Part shown: positions 1-8,858 of the stretch, in pieces
How positions within the stretch are numbered: position 1 is the first letter of the stretch
How the letters are laid out: each line of letters opens with the position of its first letter
Assembly: GCF_001570945.1 (NCBI RefSeq)
Contig: NZ_BCSQ01000002.1
Coordinates: 1 to 64,000, forward strand
Origin: Janibacter anophelis NBRC 107843
GTDB lineage: Bacteria > Actinomycetota > Actinomycetes > Actinomycetales > Dermatophilaceae
Reading direction: 5' to 3'
Length of the DNA stretch: 64,000 nt
The notes under the pieces: model-generated
The model's input: only the letters and a program-made list of their open reading frames with translations
Told to the model about the DNA's origin: nothing
Database searches by the model: none
Made by a program: the position numbers and the translations under genes

Positions 1-24
1 CCCCCGCCGCAGACGCGGCGGGGG
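1..24 (+). terminator. Hairpin terminator before lepB
   Basis: A perfect 10-bp inverted repeat (1-10 with 15-24) encloses the 4-base loop AGAC. There is no T-run after it, which is common for GC-rich actinobacterial terminators. It sits only 5 bases before the GTG of the first signal peptidase, so it probably ends the upstream transcript. In related genomes that gene is rplS (ribosomal protein L19); that identity is inferred, since the gene lies outside the window. Confidence 0.6.
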
Positions 25-29
25 TCGAC

Positions 30-647
30 GTGCGTCCGGCGCGTCGGTGGCTGCTGGAGATCGGTGTCGCGGTCCTGCTCGTCATGCTGCTGCGGATCTT
101 CGTCATGGAGTCCTTCCACGTGCCGAGCGACTCGATGGCGCCGACGATCGAGCCCGGCGACCGGGTCGTCGTCACCAAGATCGGGGCAGCCGACATCGCG
201 CGGGGTGACGTCATCGTCTTCGACGGCACGGACACCTTCGCGGTCGCCGACCGCACCCCCTTCGCCTCCGACGGGCTCATCGGCCGGATCCTCTCCGGGG
301 CCGCTTCGACGCTCTCGATCCGGCTGGGGGAGCAGGACTTCCTCAAGCGGGTGGCCGGTGTCGGCGGTGACCACCTCACGTGCACGCCGGAGGGCGGGCT
401 GGTCGTCAACGGGGACCAGGTCACCGAGCCGTGGCTGGAGCCGGGCACGGCGGCGTGTGACACCCCCTTCGACGTCGAGGTCCCGCAGGGGCGCCTGTTC
501 GTCCTCGGCGACAACCGCAGCGACTCGGCCGACTCCCGCGCGCACTTGGGCGACCCCGGGGGCGGCATGGTCCCGGTTGAGGACGTCGTCGGTCACGTGT
601 CGTGGCGCTACTGGCCGCTCGATCGCCTCGGTGGCCTCGAGCACTGA
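30..647 (+). CDS. lepB: Signal peptidase I (first of two tandem copies)
   Basis: Type I signal peptidase, which cleaves signal peptides from secreted proteins at the outer face of the membrane. One N-terminal membrane segment covers about residues 8-25. The catalytic serine is in the PSDSM motif (S35), the general-base lysine is in FLKRVAG (about K106), and the closing box GDNRSDSADSR lies at about 160-170. The 205-aa length suits a short actinobacterial LepB. The frame is open to the left edge, but GTG 30 directly follows a terminator hairpin, which makes it the likely start. A second lepB follows 121 bases downstream. Family identity is secure; which substrates each copy handles is unknown. 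Confidence 0.93.
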   Translation: MRPARRWLLEIGVAVLLVMLLRIFVMESFHVPSDSMAPTIEPGDRVVVTKIGAADIARGDVIVFDGTDTFAVADRTPFASDGLIGRILSGAASTLSIRLGEQDFLKRVAGVGGDHLTCTPEGGLVVNGDQVTEPWLEPGTAACDTPFDVEVPQGRLFVLGDNRSDSADSRAHLGDPGGGMVPVEDVVGHVSWRYWPLDRLGGLEH

Positions 648-648
648 G

Positions 649-687
649 CCGGTGTCGGCGCGCACACCGGCGCGCACACCGGCGCGC
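649..687 (+). repeat. Hairpin and 12-bp tandem repeat after lepB
   Basis: Just after the first lepB, CCGGTGT (649-655) pairs with ACACCGG (664-670) around an 8-base loop, a possible weak terminator. The same stretch holds two exact tandem copies of GGCGCGCACACC (657-668 and 669-680) and a partial third copy. The two structures overlap, so replication slippage may have produced them. Confidence 0.4.
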
Positions 688-732
688 GGGTGACCACCAC
701 AGCGCCCGCCAGCATCCATACTGTCTGCAGGA

Positions 733-750
733 CGCCCGACCGGTCGGGCG
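733..750. promoter_or_regulatory. 18-bp perfect palindrome upstream of second lepB
   Basis: Positions 733-750 read identically on both strands (CGCCCGACCGGTCGGGCG). The palindrome lies between a possible -10 box (CATACT, 717-722) and the ribosome-binding site at about 756-764 of the second lepB. It could be an operator or a 5'-leader hairpin. The palindrome is observed; its function is inference. Confidence 0.4.
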
Positions 751-768
751 CGTTAGAGGAAGAGACCC

Positions 769-1590
769 GTGGCACACGACCCTGATTCCGCGCACGCAGA
801 GGCGCAGGACGCGCACGAGGAGCGTGCCCGGGAAGCACGGGTCCGTGACGAGCGGACCTTGGGAGCCCGCTTCGGGGCGGCCGTCCGCGAGGTCGTCGTC
901 GTCCTCGCGATGGCGTTGACCCTCTCCTTCATCGTCAAGACCTTCCTCGTGCAGGCCTTCTTCATCCCGAGCGAGTCGATGCAGGACACCCTGCTCGTGG
1001 GGGACCGGGTCGTCGTCTCCAAGCTCACGCCGGGCCCCTTCGAGATCGAGCGCGGTGACATCGTCGTCTTCGAGGACCCGGGTGACTGGCTCAGCCCGAC
1101 CCCGGAGGCCAACCACGGCGCGGTGCTCAACGGCGTGCGCGACGCCCTGATGTTCGTCGGCCTGCTGCCCGACACCTCCGAGGGCCACCTCATCAAGCGG
1201 GTCATCGGGCTGCCCGGTGACCACGTCCAGTGCTGCGACGCCGAGGGCCGCCTCCTCGTCAACGGCGAGCCGGTCGACGAGAGTGCCTACCTCAAGCCGG
1301 GCGTGACGGCGAGCGACATGGAGTTCGACATCACCGTCCCGGCAGGCCGCATGTGGGTCATGGGCGACAACCGCAGCGACTCCTCCGACTCGCGCTACCA
1401 CGACCCGAGCGGCGACGGGCAGGACGGCTCGGTGCCCCTCGACCTGGTCGTCGGCAAGGCCGTGGCCACCGTCTGGCCCTTCGACCGGATGTCCGGACTC
1501 TCCGGCCACTCCGACGTCTTCACCGAGGTCCCCGACGCGGGCAGCAACCGCTCGCTCGGCCCGCCGTCGCGCGAGCCACACACGTCGTGA
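769..1590 (+). CDS. lepB: Signal peptidase I (second tandem copy)
   Basis: A second type I signal peptidase, 273 aa, with a charged cytoplasmic N-terminus of about 40 residues. One membrane segment covers about 41-58. The catalytic serine is S70 in PSESM, the lysine is in HLIKRVIG (about K143), and the closing box is [11 protein letters not shown]. The insert between the catalytic boxes is longer than in the first copy, so the two may differ in substrate. GTG 769 is chosen because GAGGAAGAG lies at the right distance before it. The gene overlaps rnhB by 4 bases (GTGA), so the two are probably co-transcribed. Confidence 0.93.
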   Translation: MAHDPDSAHAEAQDAHEERAREARVRDERTLGARFGAAVREVVVVLAMALTLSFIVKTFLVQAFFIPSESMQDTLLVGDRVVVSKLTPGPFEIERGDIVVFEDPGDWLSPTPEANHGAVLNGVRDALMFVGLLPDTSEGHLIKRVIGLPGDHVQCCDAEGRLLVNGEPVDESAYLKPGVTASDMEFDITVPAGRMWVMGDNRSDSSDSRYHDPSGDGQDGSVPLDLVVGKAVATVWPFDRMSGLSGHSDVFTEVPDAGSNRSLGPPSREPHTS

Positions 1591-2366
1591 GTCCCGCCCG
1601 CCGTCCGGCCCGCCCGGGTCGCCCCAGCTTGCGCGTCGAGCGCGAGTTGCAGCGCGCCGGGCACCGGGTGCTCGCGGGCATGGACGAGGTCGGCCGCGGC
1701 GCACTGGCCGGTCCGGTGAGCGTCGGGGTCGTCGTCATCGACGAGACCTGCCGCACCGCCCCCGCGGGCGTGCGCGACTCCAAGTTGCTGACGCCCGCGG
1801 CCCGCGAGGCGATGGTGCCGCGGCTGCGGCGGTGGGCGCTGGCCCACGCGGTCGGCCACGCCCTGCCCGCCGAGATCGACGAGATCGGGATCATCGCCGC
1901 CCTTCGCCTGGCGGGCACGCGCGCACTCGCCCAGCTCGACGTCGTCCCCGATCTCGTCCTGCTCGACGGCAACCACGACTGGCTGACCGACCCCGGGGAG
2001 GTCGGCCTCTTCGCCGAGCTCGGCGGCGGGGCGAGCACCCCTGCCGTGCGCACGATGATCAAGGCCGACATGCGGTGCAGCAGCGTCGCGGCCGCGAGCG
2101 TGCTGGCCAAGGTCGAGCGCGACCGGCGCATGGTCGAGCTCTCGAGCACGCACCCCCACTACGCGTGGGAGGACAACAAGGGCTACTCGGCGAGCGCCCA
2201 CCTCGACGCCCTGCGGCTGCACGGCCCGTGCGTCGAGCACCGGCGCTCGTGGTCGCTGCCGGGGGTGGGCGCCGACGGCGCGCCCGCCGTGGGCGATGAT
2301 GGTCGAGGACCGGGTGAGGAGCGTGGCCTCCTCGCCGGCACGGTGAGCGAAGGGAGGCCCCGGTGA
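1587..2366 (+). CDS. rnhB: Ribonuclease HII
   Basis: RNase HII removes ribonucleotides and RNA from RNA-DNA hybrids in the cytoplasm. The DExGRG catalytic motif (D33-E34 in [11 protein letters not shown]), the LLDGN aspartate and the later [13 protein letters not shown] segment are all present. Length is 259 aa. The start is GTG 1587, overlapping the lepB stop by 4 bases. The last 25 or so residues are glycine- and arginine-rich and probably disordered. It overlaps the DUF2469 gene by another GTGA, giving a lepB-rnhB-DUF2469 operon as in mycobacteria. Confidence 0.93.
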   Translation: MSPARRPARPGRPSLRVERELQRAGHRVLAGMDEVGRGALAGPVSVGVVVIDETCRTAPAGVRDSKLLTPAAREAMVPRLRRWALAHAVGHALPAEIDEIGIIAALRLAGTRALAQLDVVPDLVLLDGNHDWLTDPGEVGLFAELGGGASTPAVRTMIKADMRCSSVAAASVLAKVERDRRMVELSSTHPHYAWEDNKGYSASAHLDALRLHGPCVEHRRSWSLPGVGADGAPAVGDDGRGPGEERGLLAGTVSEGRPR

Positions 2367-2677
2367 GCTCGGAGGACCTGGAGAAGTACGAGACCGAGAT
2401 GGAGCTGGCGCTCTACCGGGAGTACCGCGACGTCGTCCACCTCTTCAGCCACGTCGTCGAGACCGAGCGGCGCTTCTACCTGGCCAACAGCGTGGACGTC
2501 ACGGTGCGGGGCGAGGGGGCAGAGGTCTACTTCGAGGTGACGATGCAGGACGCGTGGGTGTGGGACATCTACCGTCCCGCGCGCTTCGCCAAGCAGGTGC
2601 GGGTCGTCACCTTCAAGGACGTCAACGTCGAGGAGCTGGCGAAGTCCGAGCTGGAGATGCCGGACAGCGGCTTCTAG
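2363..2677 (+). CDS. DUF2469 family protein
   Basis: A small acidic protein of 104 aa with no membrane segment. It begins [20 protein letters not shown], the hallmark of the actinobacterial DUF2469 family, which regularly follows rnhB. Charged residues dominate and the central part looks like mixed strand and helix. No enzymatic motif can be seen and no function is established. It starts with a 4-base overlap on rnhB, so it is translationally coupled. Confidence 0.85.
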   Translation: MSSEDLEKYETEMELALYREYRDVVHLFSHVVETERRFYLANSVDVTVRGEGAEVYFEVTMQDAWVWDIYRPARFAKQVRVVTFKDVNVEELAKSELEMPDSGF

Positions 2678-2702
2678 CCTCCACGACGTGCGGGTCCTGG
2701 TC

Positions 2703-2765
2703 CGTCCACGACCACTGGAGCGTGCTCCGTCCACATCCGGCCTGGGCGCTCGCCACTCGTCCACA
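2703..2765 (+). other. Cluster of GTCCAC boxes between DUF2469 and yraN
   Basis: The 153-base gap before yraN holds three spaced boxes: CGTCCACG (2703-2710), CCGTCCACA (2727-2735) and TCGTCCACA (2757-2765). The last differs by one base from TTGTCCACA, the form DnaA boxes take in GC-rich actinobacteria. Spacing is roughly 24 and 30 bases. This may be a chance cluster or a DnaA-titration or regulatory site. Confidence 0.3.
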
Positions 2766-2830
2766 GACCCGGCGCAGGTCTGCTCGCCGCCCGACCGGCC
2801 CCGTTGACTGGGTGCCGGAGGTGGTCACCG

Positions 2831-3217
2831 ATGACCCGGACGAGGACGGACGAGCAGGGGCACACGCGGGCCGGCGTGGGAGCGGAGGGTGAGGCCTTCG
2901 CCGAGCAGTACCTGGTCGCGCGGGGGATGCAGGTGCTCGCGCGCAACTGGCGGTGCAGCACGGGCGAGATCGACCTCGTCCTGCGCGACGGCGACGAGAT
3001 CGTCGTCTGCGAGGTCAAGACGCGGCGCAGCCGCGCCTTCGGCGAACCGATCGAGGCGATCACCCGGGCCAAGCTGCGGCGGCTGCGCCGGCTGGCCGGG
3101 CGATGGCTCGCCGAGCACGAGGTCTCGGCGCGAGGAGTGCGCATCGACATCGTCGCGCTGCACCGTGACCACGCGGACACCTACGCCGTGGAGCACGTGG
3201 CGGGGGTGGGGCAGTGA
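2831..3217 (+). CDS. yraN: YraN/UPF0102 family nuclease-like protein
   Basis: A 128-aa cytoplasmic protein of the UPF0102 group, which has an endonuclease-like fold related to Holliday-junction resolvases. The nuclease core is visible as GEIDLVLRDGDEIVVCEVKTR, with the D...ExK pattern at about residues 45-65. Preceding it is GAEGEAFAEQYL, typical of the family N-terminus. ATG 2831 is chosen over an upstream GTG because GGAGG sits 9 bases before it. It overlaps comM by 4 bases and leads the yraN-comM-dprA run. The biochemical role in cells is not established. Confidence 0.88.
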   Translation: MTRTRTDEQGHTRAGVGAEGEAFAEQYLVARGMQVLARNWRCSTGEIDLVLRDGDEIVVCEVKTRRSRAFGEPIEAITRAKLRRLRRLAGRWLAEHEVSARGVRIDIVALHRDHADTYAVEHVAGVGQ

Positions 3218-4749
3218 GCGTCGGCGTGACCCGTGGGGTCGCCCTGCGCGGCATCGCCGGACACCTCGTCGACATCGAGTGTCACGTGGGCCGGGGGCTG
3301 CCGGCCTTCGACATCAGCGGTCTGCCCGACACCGCGCTGCGCCAGGCGCCGCAGAGGGTGAGGGCGGCGTGCCTCTCGGCCGACGTCTCGCTCAACTCCC
3401 GCCAGCTGACCTTCAATCTCTCGCCGGCTTCGATCCCCAAGCACGGCACCGGCTTCGACCTCGGCATCGCCGTGGCGGCGCTCGCGGCCTGCGGTGAGCT
3501 GCCCGTGGGCGCCGTCCGAGGCATCGCGCACCTGGCCGAGCTCGGACTCGACGGCCGACTCCGGCACGTCGCCGGCGTCCTGCCCGCGGTGCTCGCCGCG
3601 CAGCGGTCCGGGTGCGCGCACGTCGTCGTCGCCCCCGAGGACGTCGTCGAGGCCCGACTCGTCGACGGGGTGCGGGTCTCGACCGCCACCAGCCTCCACG
3701 GGCTCGTCAAGGCATACCGCGGCGCACCGCGCGGCCTGCTGCCCGAGGCCCCCGAGACGTCAGCGGCCCCGGTCCCTGCGGACGGGCGGCGCGTGGACCT
3801 CGCGGACGTGTCCGGCCAGCACGAGGCGCGGGCGGCCCTGATGCTGGCCGCTGCCGGCGGGCACCACCTCCTGCTCAACGGCCCACCCGGATCGGGCAAG
3901 ACGATGCTCGCCGAGCGGCTCGTGACGATCCTGCCGCCGCTGACGCGCGAGCAGGCCCTCGAGACGCTGGCCGTCCGCTCCCTCGTGGGGTCGATGCCGA
4001 GCCAGGGGATCGACCTGGTACCCCCCTTCGTCGCGCCGCACCACTCGGCGAGCGTCGCGGCGCTCGTCGGGGGTGGCAGCGGGGCGGTCCTGCCCGGGGC
4101 GGTCTCCCAGGCCCACCACGGCGTGCTGTTCCTCGACGAGGCCGCCGAGTTCGGCGGTGCGGTCCTGCAGGCGCTGCGCCAGCCGCTGGAGTCGGGTCAG
4201 GTGGTCGTCGCCCGCGCCCGCGAGCAGGTGGCCTACCCCGCCCGGGTGCAGCTCGTGCTCGCCGCCAACCCCTGCCCGTGCGGCGAGGGCCACGGCAAGG
4301 GGCTGCTCTGCCGGTGTCGCCCCACCGAGCGGCGGGCCTATGCCGCCCGGCTCAGCGGACCCCTGCTCGACCGGGTCGACATCCAGGTCCAGGTGCCCAA
4401 GGTCAGCCTGGCCGACCTGCACGAGGCACCGTCGGACTCCAGCGCCGACGTCGCCGAGCGGGTGGTGTCCGCCCGGGCCTCGCAGCGCCGACGGTGGGAG
4501 ATGCAGGGTTGGCAGCTCAACAGCCAGGTGCCCGGGCCGGTGCTGCGGCGCACACCGTGGCGGCTGCCGTCATCCACCACGGCGGCGCTCGACCGCGCCC
4601 TGGACCTCGGGCAGGTCACCCTGCGTGGCTACGACCGTGTCCTGCGGTTGGCCTGGACGAGCGCCGACCTCAACGGCCGGGGCACGCCGAGCGCCACCGA
4701 TGTGGGGCTGGCCCTGATGTACCGCACCCAGGGCGCGGTGGCGGCATGA
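3214..4749 (+). CDS. comM: YifB/ComM-type Mg-chelatase-like AAA ATPase
   Basis: AAA+ ATPase of the YifB/ComM family; in naturally transformable bacteria ComM is a branch-migration helicase acting on incoming DNA. The order is an N-terminal Lon-protease-like fold (about 15-150), Walker A GPPGSGKT near residue 224, Walker B LFLDEAAEF, and the zinc-like NPCPCG...CRC segment before the C-terminal chelatase domain. Length 511 aa is typical. It sits between yraN and dprA with 4-base overlaps on both sides, so the three genes form one DNA-processing operon. No competence pilus genes are in view, so a transformation role is only inferred. Confidence 0.92.
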   Translation: MSVGVTRGVALRGIAGHLVDIECHVGRGLPAFDISGLPDTALRQAPQRVRAACLSADVSLNSRQLTFNLSPASIPKHGTGFDLGIAVAALAACGELPVGAVRGIAHLAELGLDGRLRHVAGVLPAVLAAQRSGCAHVVVAPEDVVEARLVDGVRVSTATSLHGLVKAYRGAPRGLLPEAPETSAAPVPADGRRVDLADVSGQHEARAALMLAAAGGHHLLLNGPPGSGKTMLAERLVTILPPLTREQALETLAVRSLVGSMPSQGIDLVPPFVAPHHSASVAALVGGGSGAVLPGAVSQAHHGVLFLDEAAEFGGAVLQALRQPLESGQVVVARAREQVAYPARVQLVLAANPCPCGEGHGKGLLCRCRPTERRAYAARLSGPLLDRVDIQVQVPKVSLADLHEAPSDSSADVAERVVSARASQRRRWEMQGWQLNSQVPGPVLRRTPWRLPSSTTAALDRALDLGQVTLRGYDRVLRLAWTSADLNGRGTPSATDVGLALMYRTQGAVAA

Positions 4750-5933
4750 GCGGGAGCCAGCCGACCCTCGCCGAGGCAGCCCGCGCCCACGCCCAGGTCG
4801 GCACCGACGAGAGACGAGCCCGCATCGCCTGGTCCCGCGTGCTGGAAAATCGTCGCGAGCGGGCCAGCGACTCGCCGCTCCACCTGCTCTCGGAGGTCTT
4901 CGCCGTCGGCCACGTCGAGGCCTGGCACCGGCTCGTCGACGGCGACCTGCCCCGCAGCGCCAGCGCCCGCGCCCACGTCGCGGGAGTCGACGTCGACGCG
5001 GAGCTCGACCGGGTCACCCGGGTGGGGGCACGGGTGGTCATCCCCGGCGATGCCGACTGGCCCACGACGCTGTCCGTGCCCGGCATCGAGCCGCACCTGC
5101 TGCACGTGCGCGGCCAGGGGAGCTTGACGGACCTGGCCCAGCAGTCCGTCGCCGTCGTCGGCTCGCGGGCGAGCACCGGGTACGGCGAGGCCATCGCGCG
5201 GGAGCTTGGCGCCGGGCTGGCGAGTCGGGGCTGGAGCGTGGTCTCGGGCGCTGCCTTCGGCATCGACGCGGCCGCGCACCAGGGCGCGCTCGCGGTGCAG
5301 GGGCCGGTCGTCGCCGTCCTGCCGTGCGGTCCCGACCGCGTGTACCCGGAGGGCAACCGTCGGCTCGTCGACGCGGTCGCCGAGGCCGGTGTCGTCATCA
5401 CCGAGCTGGCGACCGGCACGGTGGCCATGCGCCACCGGTTCCTCGCGCGAAACCGCCTCATCGCTGCCCTGTCGATGGCGACGGTCGTCGTCGAGGCCGG
5501 GCTGCGCTCCGGCTCCCTCAACACCGCCGGCTGGGCCGAGATGCTCGGTCGACCGATCGGGGCCGTCCCGGGGCCCGTGACCCAGATGTCGTCGGCGGGC
5601 TGCCACGAGTGGATCCAGAAGGGGCGGGCCTCGCTCGTCATCGACACCGCCGAGGTCCTCGCCCTCGCCGCGCGCGTCGGTGACGCGACCGACCTGCCCG
5701 TCGAGCAGCTCGGGCCGGCCCGGGAGCTGGACGCGATGACGCCGGGCCAGCGACGCATCCACGACCTGCTGCGAGTCCGCGTGGGACGCACGACGGGCGC
5801 GGTGGCCCACGAGCTCGTCCTCCCGGTGGAGGAGGTCCTCGCCGAGCTGTCCGTGATGTCGCTGGAGGGGTGGGCCGAGCAGGACGACGACGGCGCCTGG
5901 CGGCGGTGCGCGAGGGCCTCGCAGGCCGGATGA
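4746..5933 (+). CDS. dprA: DNA-processing protein DprA
   Basis: DprA binds single-stranded DNA and loads RecA during transformation. The Rossmann-like DprA core covers about 85-310, with VVGSRASTGYGEAIARELG near residue 137 and the conserved SGAAFGIDAAAHQGAL stretch. A C-terminal winged-helix region follows at about 325-390. Length is 395 aa, start ATG 4746, overlapping comM by 4 bases. The roughly 80 N-terminal residues are a SAM-like helical domain. Confidence 0.93.
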   Translation: MSGSQPTLAEAARAHAQVGTDERRARIAWSRVLENRRERASDSPLHLLSEVFAVGHVEAWHRLVDGDLPRSASARAHVAGVDVDAELDRVTRVGARVVIPGDADWPTTLSVPGIEPHLLHVRGQGSLTDLAQQSVAVVGSRASTGYGEAIARELGAGLASRGWSVVSGAAFGIDAAAHQGALAVQGPVVAVLPCGPDRVYPEGNRRLVDAVAEAGVVITELATGTVAMRHRFLARNRLIAALSMATVVVEAGLRSGSLNTAGWAEMLGRPIGAVPGPVTQMSSAGCHEWIQKGRASLVIDTAEVLALAARVGDATDLPVEQLGPARELDAMTPGQRRIHDLLRVRVGRTTGAVAHELVLPVEEVLAELSVMSLEGWAEQDDDGAWRRCARASQAG

Positions 5934-6037
5934 AGAACCCTCATGCGACCCTCATACGCCCTGCGTCGAGCGGCTCGCCGCCACCCTGGCGGCCTGAGGT
6001 CCGCCGGGCGGACGCGCCACCGTGGCACGGTGGTCGG

Positions 6038-6982
6038 GTGAGCGCCGACCGTGACCGCCAGCCGTCACCGCCCCCACGCTGGACGGCGGAGTGCGTCGAC
6101 GACTTCGTCGCCCACCTCGAGCGAGAGCGGGACCGGTCCGAGCACACGATCCGCGCCTACTCCGGTGACGTGCGGGCCTGTCTGGCATGGTGCGCCGCCG
6201 AGGGGTGCGACGACCTCACCGAGGTCTCCCTGTCACTGCTGCGCGCGTGGCTGGGGAGTCTCGCCGCCGACGGGGCGGCCCGGGCCACGCTCTCGCGGCG
6301 CTCGGCCGCCATCAGGTCCTTCTTCGCCTGGGCGCGCCGCACCGGTCGGGTCGAGGTCGACCCGGCCCTCCGCCTGGCCTCGCCCAAGCGGCAGCGGACC
6401 CTGCCCGAGGTCCTCAGCAGGGAGAGCGCGGCCGGCGTGCTCGACGTGGCCGCGGTCGCGGCGGACGACGACGACCCCGTGCACCTGCGCAACCGGGCGG
6501 TCCTCGAGCTGCTCTATGCCACCGGCATCCGCGTCGGCGAGCTCACCGGCCTCGACGTCGACGACGTCGACCGCGCCCGCCGGGTCGTGCGCGTCCTCGG
6601 CAAGGGGCGCAAGGAGCGCGTCGTGCCCTACGGAGCGCCGGCCGACCAGGCCCTGGGGGAGTGGCTCGAGCGAGGTCGCCCACGCCTGGCCGCCGAGGCC
6701 TCCGGTGCGGCCCTCTTCCTCGGGCGCCGTGGCCGGCGGGTCGACCCGCGGCAGGTGCGCGATGTCGTCCACGCCCTCCTCGCCCACGTCCCCGACGCGC
6801 CAGACGTCGGTCCGCACGGTCTGCGGCACTCGGCGGCGACCCACCTGCTCGAGGGCGGAGCCGACCTGCGGATGGTCCAGGAGTTGCTCGGCCACTCCTC
6901 CCTGGCGACGACGCAGATCTACACCCATGTCTCCCTCGACCGGCTGCGTCGCAGCTACGAGCAGGCCCACCCCCGCGCCTGA
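6038..6982 (+). CDS. xerC: Tyrosine recombinase XerC
   Basis: Site-specific recombinase that resolves chromosome dimers at dif together with XerD and FtsK. An N-terminal SAM-like DNA-binding domain (about 15-105) precedes the catalytic domain. The active-site set is visible: Arg in ATGIRVGEL (near 165), HGLRHSAATH (near 261), and GHSSLATTQIYTHV with the nucleophilic Tyr near 294. GTG 6038 is preferred: CACGGT stands 6 bases before it, fitting a leaderless transcript. An in-frame ATG at 5930 overlapping dprA would add 36 proline-rich residues unlike the family. Confidence 0.9.
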   Translation: MSADRDRQPSPPPRWTAECVDDFVAHLERERDRSEHTIRAYSGDVRACLAWCAAEGCDDLTEVSLSLLRAWLGSLAADGAARATLSRRSAAIRSFFAWARRTGRVEVDPALRLASPKRQRTLPEVLSRESAAGVLDVAAVAADDDDPVHLRNRAVLELLYATGIRVGELTGLDVDDVDRARRVVRVLGKGRKERVVPYGAPADQALGEWLERGRPRLAAEASGAALFLGRRGRRVDPRQVRDVVHALLAHVPDAPDVGPHGLRHSAATHLLEGGADLRMVQELLGHSSLATTQIYTHVSLDRLRRSYEQAHPRA

Positions 6983-7004
6983 GCCCACGCACGCCCCCTT
7001 CGTC

Positions 7005-7051
7005 GGTCGAGGTGTGGCCGGGCCGACCCGTCGGCGTGTCCCACCTCGACC
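7005..7051. terminator. Nested hairpin between convergent xerC and M23 gene
   Basis: GGTCGAGGTG (7005-7014) pairs exactly with CACCTCGACC (7042-7051), and GCCGAC (7022-7027) with GTCGGC (7030-7035) inside it. It lies between the ends of two convergent genes, so it can act as a bidirectional terminator. Confidence 0.55.
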
Positions 7052-7061
7052 CGGGCGTCGC

Positions 7062-7562
7062 TCACGGCAAGGGCAGCAGCACGACCCGCCGCGCCCCGAA
7101 GAACCCGAGCGGGTCCAGATAGGTCGGTCCTCGCTTGGCGCCCAGGTGCAGGCAGGCCGCGGGAGCGCAGTGACCGGGCTCGTCGCCCACCCGACCGATG
7201 ATCTCGCCGCGTCGGACCCGGTCACCGACGCGGACCGCGGAGTCGACCGGCTCGTAGGTGCTGCGCACCCGGCTCGCGTGCGTGACCGTGACCGTGCCCC
7301 GGCCGGCGATCCGGCCACGGTGGGTGACCTCACCGGCATCGACCGCCCGGACCGGCTCACCCCGCGCCGTCCCGAGGTCGATGCCCCGGTGGCCGGGTCC
7401 CCACTGCTCCTCCGGCGCGTCGAAGGGGGCGACGAGCGGAGGCCGCGTCCCGTCACCGACCGGCCAGGTCCAGCGAACGGACGCAGCGGGCGGCGCGGTG
7501 GCCGATGGTGGGGCGAGGACGGAGCCCGCGACGAACAGGGCCAGGAGAGAGGTGGGCGTCAT
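7062..7562 (-). CDS. Secreted M23 family metallopeptidase
   Basis: A 166-aa peptidoglycan endopeptidase-like protein. An N-terminal signal peptide (about 1-28, hydrophobic then AAS) is followed by a single M23 LytM domain. GHRGIDLGTARGEPVRA supplies the first His/Asp zinc ligands and CLHLGAKRG the HxG-type second motif. The usual intermediate YxHL is altered (STYEPVD), so activity is not certain. The start ATG has GACGCT 7 bases upstream, fitting a leaderless message. An M23 gene between xerC and rpsB is also conserved in mycobacteria. Confidence 0.85.
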   Translation of the reverse strand: MTPTSLLALFVAGSVLAPPSATAPPAASVRWTWPVGDGTRPPLVAPFDAPEEQWGPGHRGIDLGTARGEPVRAVDAGEVTHRGRIAGRGTVTVTHASRVRSTYEPVDSAVRVGDRVRRGEIIGRVGDEPGHCAPAACLHLGAKRGPTYLDPLGFFGARRVVLLPLP

Positions 7563-7649
7563 GCCCGCCAGCGTCGCCCCCTTCGTCCTGCCCGAGACGG
7601 GGCCCGACGTGACTGTGGACGTCGCCCGCGGCCAGTCTCCGGCTGTGGA

Positions 7650-8807
7650 TCAGGCGGTGAGGACGGCGAGCCGCCGGCACGCCTCCTCGAGCACCGGCGC
7701 CTGCTTGCAGAACGCGAAGCGCACGAGCGAGGCCGTCGCCGTGGGGTCGTCGCAGAAGACGGAGACCGGCACGGCCGCCACGCCAGCGTCTGCGGGCAGG
7801 CGCAGGCACCACTGCACGGCGTCGTCCACCCCGAGCGCGGCGGCGTCGGCGATGACGAAGTAGGTGCCCTGCGACGGACGCACCTCCAGCCCCGCGTCCC
7901 GCAGCCCGTCGACGAGGAGGTCGTGGCGGTCCCGCAGCGAGTCGCGCAGCTCGTCGAGGGGTGCCGGGCCGAGGTCGAGCGCCCGGGCCACCGCGTGCTG
8001 CAAGGGGGAGGCGGTGGTGAAGGTCAGGTACTGGTGGACCGCGCGGGCGGCGCGCACGAGGGGAGCCGGACCGGTGAGCCAGCCGACCTTCCACCCCGTC
8101 ACGGAGAAGAACTTGCCCGCAGACCCGACGGTCAGCGTGCGCTCCCACATGCCGGGCAGCGTCGCGATCGGCACGTGCGGCACGCCGAAGGTCAGGTGCT
8201 CGTAGACCTCGTCGCTCAGCACCCAGGCGTCGTGACGCCGCGCGAGGTCGGCGACGAGCGCGAGCTCATCCGGGGTGAAGACCTTGCCCGTCGGGTTGTG
8301 AGGGCTGTTGACCACGACGACCCGGGTCCGGTCGGAGAAGGCCGCCGCCAGCTGCTGCGGGTCGAGGGAGAGGTCGGGGAAGCGCAGCGGCACCGTGCGC
8401 CGCACCCCGCCCGCCAGCGCGATGACGGCTGCATAGCTGTCGTACGAGGGCTCGATGACGACGACCTCGTCGCCCGGCGTGACGAGACCGAGCACGGCGG
8501 CCGCGATCGCCTCGGTCGCGCCGGAGGTCACGAGCACCTCGTCGGCCGGATCGGGGCGAAGGGAGTGGTGCCGGGCCTGGTGGGCCGCGATGGCCTCGCG
8601 CAGGGCCGGGATGCCCGCCGTCGGCGGGTACTGGTTGTGGCCTGCGTCGATCGCGTCACGAGCCGCCTCGAGCACCTCGGCGGGCCCGTCCGTGTCGGGG
8701 AAGCCCTGTCCGAGGTTGATCGCGCCGTGCTCGAGCGCGAGGGCGGACATCGTCGCGAAGATCGTCTCCGCGTGGGGCTGCATCCGGCTCACGAGGGGGT
8801 CGCTCAT
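7650..8807 (-). CDS. Class I/II pyridoxal-phosphate aminotransferase
   Basis: A 385-aa fold-type I aminotransferase, closest in character to the kynurenine/methionine aminotransferase group. INLGQGFPDTDGP marks the N-terminal substrate region, NSPHNPTGKVF the cofactor-binding Asn, and SAGKFFSVTGWKVGW the Schiff-base lysine and phosphate-binding Arg/Lys. ATG 8807 is used because the family start matches and TAGGGT stands exactly 7 bases before it (leaderless type). The preferred amino acid cannot be read from sequence. It diverges from rpsB. Confidence 0.85.
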   Translation of the reverse strand: MSDPLVSRMQPHAETIFATMSALALEHGAINLGQGFPDTDGPAEVLEAARDAIDAGHNQYPPTAGIPALREAIAAHQARHHSLRPDPADEVLVTSGATEAIAAAVLGLVTPGDEVVVIEPSYDSYAAVIALAGGVRRTVPLRFPDLSLDPQQLAAAFSDRTRVVVVNSPHNPTGKVFTPDELALVADLARRHDAWVLSDEVYEHLTFGVPHVPIATLPGMWERTLTVGSAGKFFSVTGWKVGWLTGPAPLVRAARAVHQYLTFTTASPLQHAVARALDLGPAPLDELRDSLRDRHDLLVDGLRDAGLEVRPSQGTYFVIADAAALGVDDAVQWCLRLPADAGVAAVPVSVFCDDPTATASLVRFAFCKQAPVLEEACRRLAVLTA

Positions 8808-8858
8808 GGTCCCGACCCTAGGAGGTCGCGCCGATTTCCTCCCTTCGCCCCCGCTGCG

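Noticed and set aside
649-687. Possible CRISPR or VNTR array in the 12-bp tandem repeat
   Set aside because: Only two full copies with no spacers.
5930-6037. Upstream ATG for xerC overlapping the dprA stop
   Set aside because: It would add 36 Pro/Arg-rich residues absent from the family, and GTG 6038 has a -10-like hexamer at leaderless spacing.
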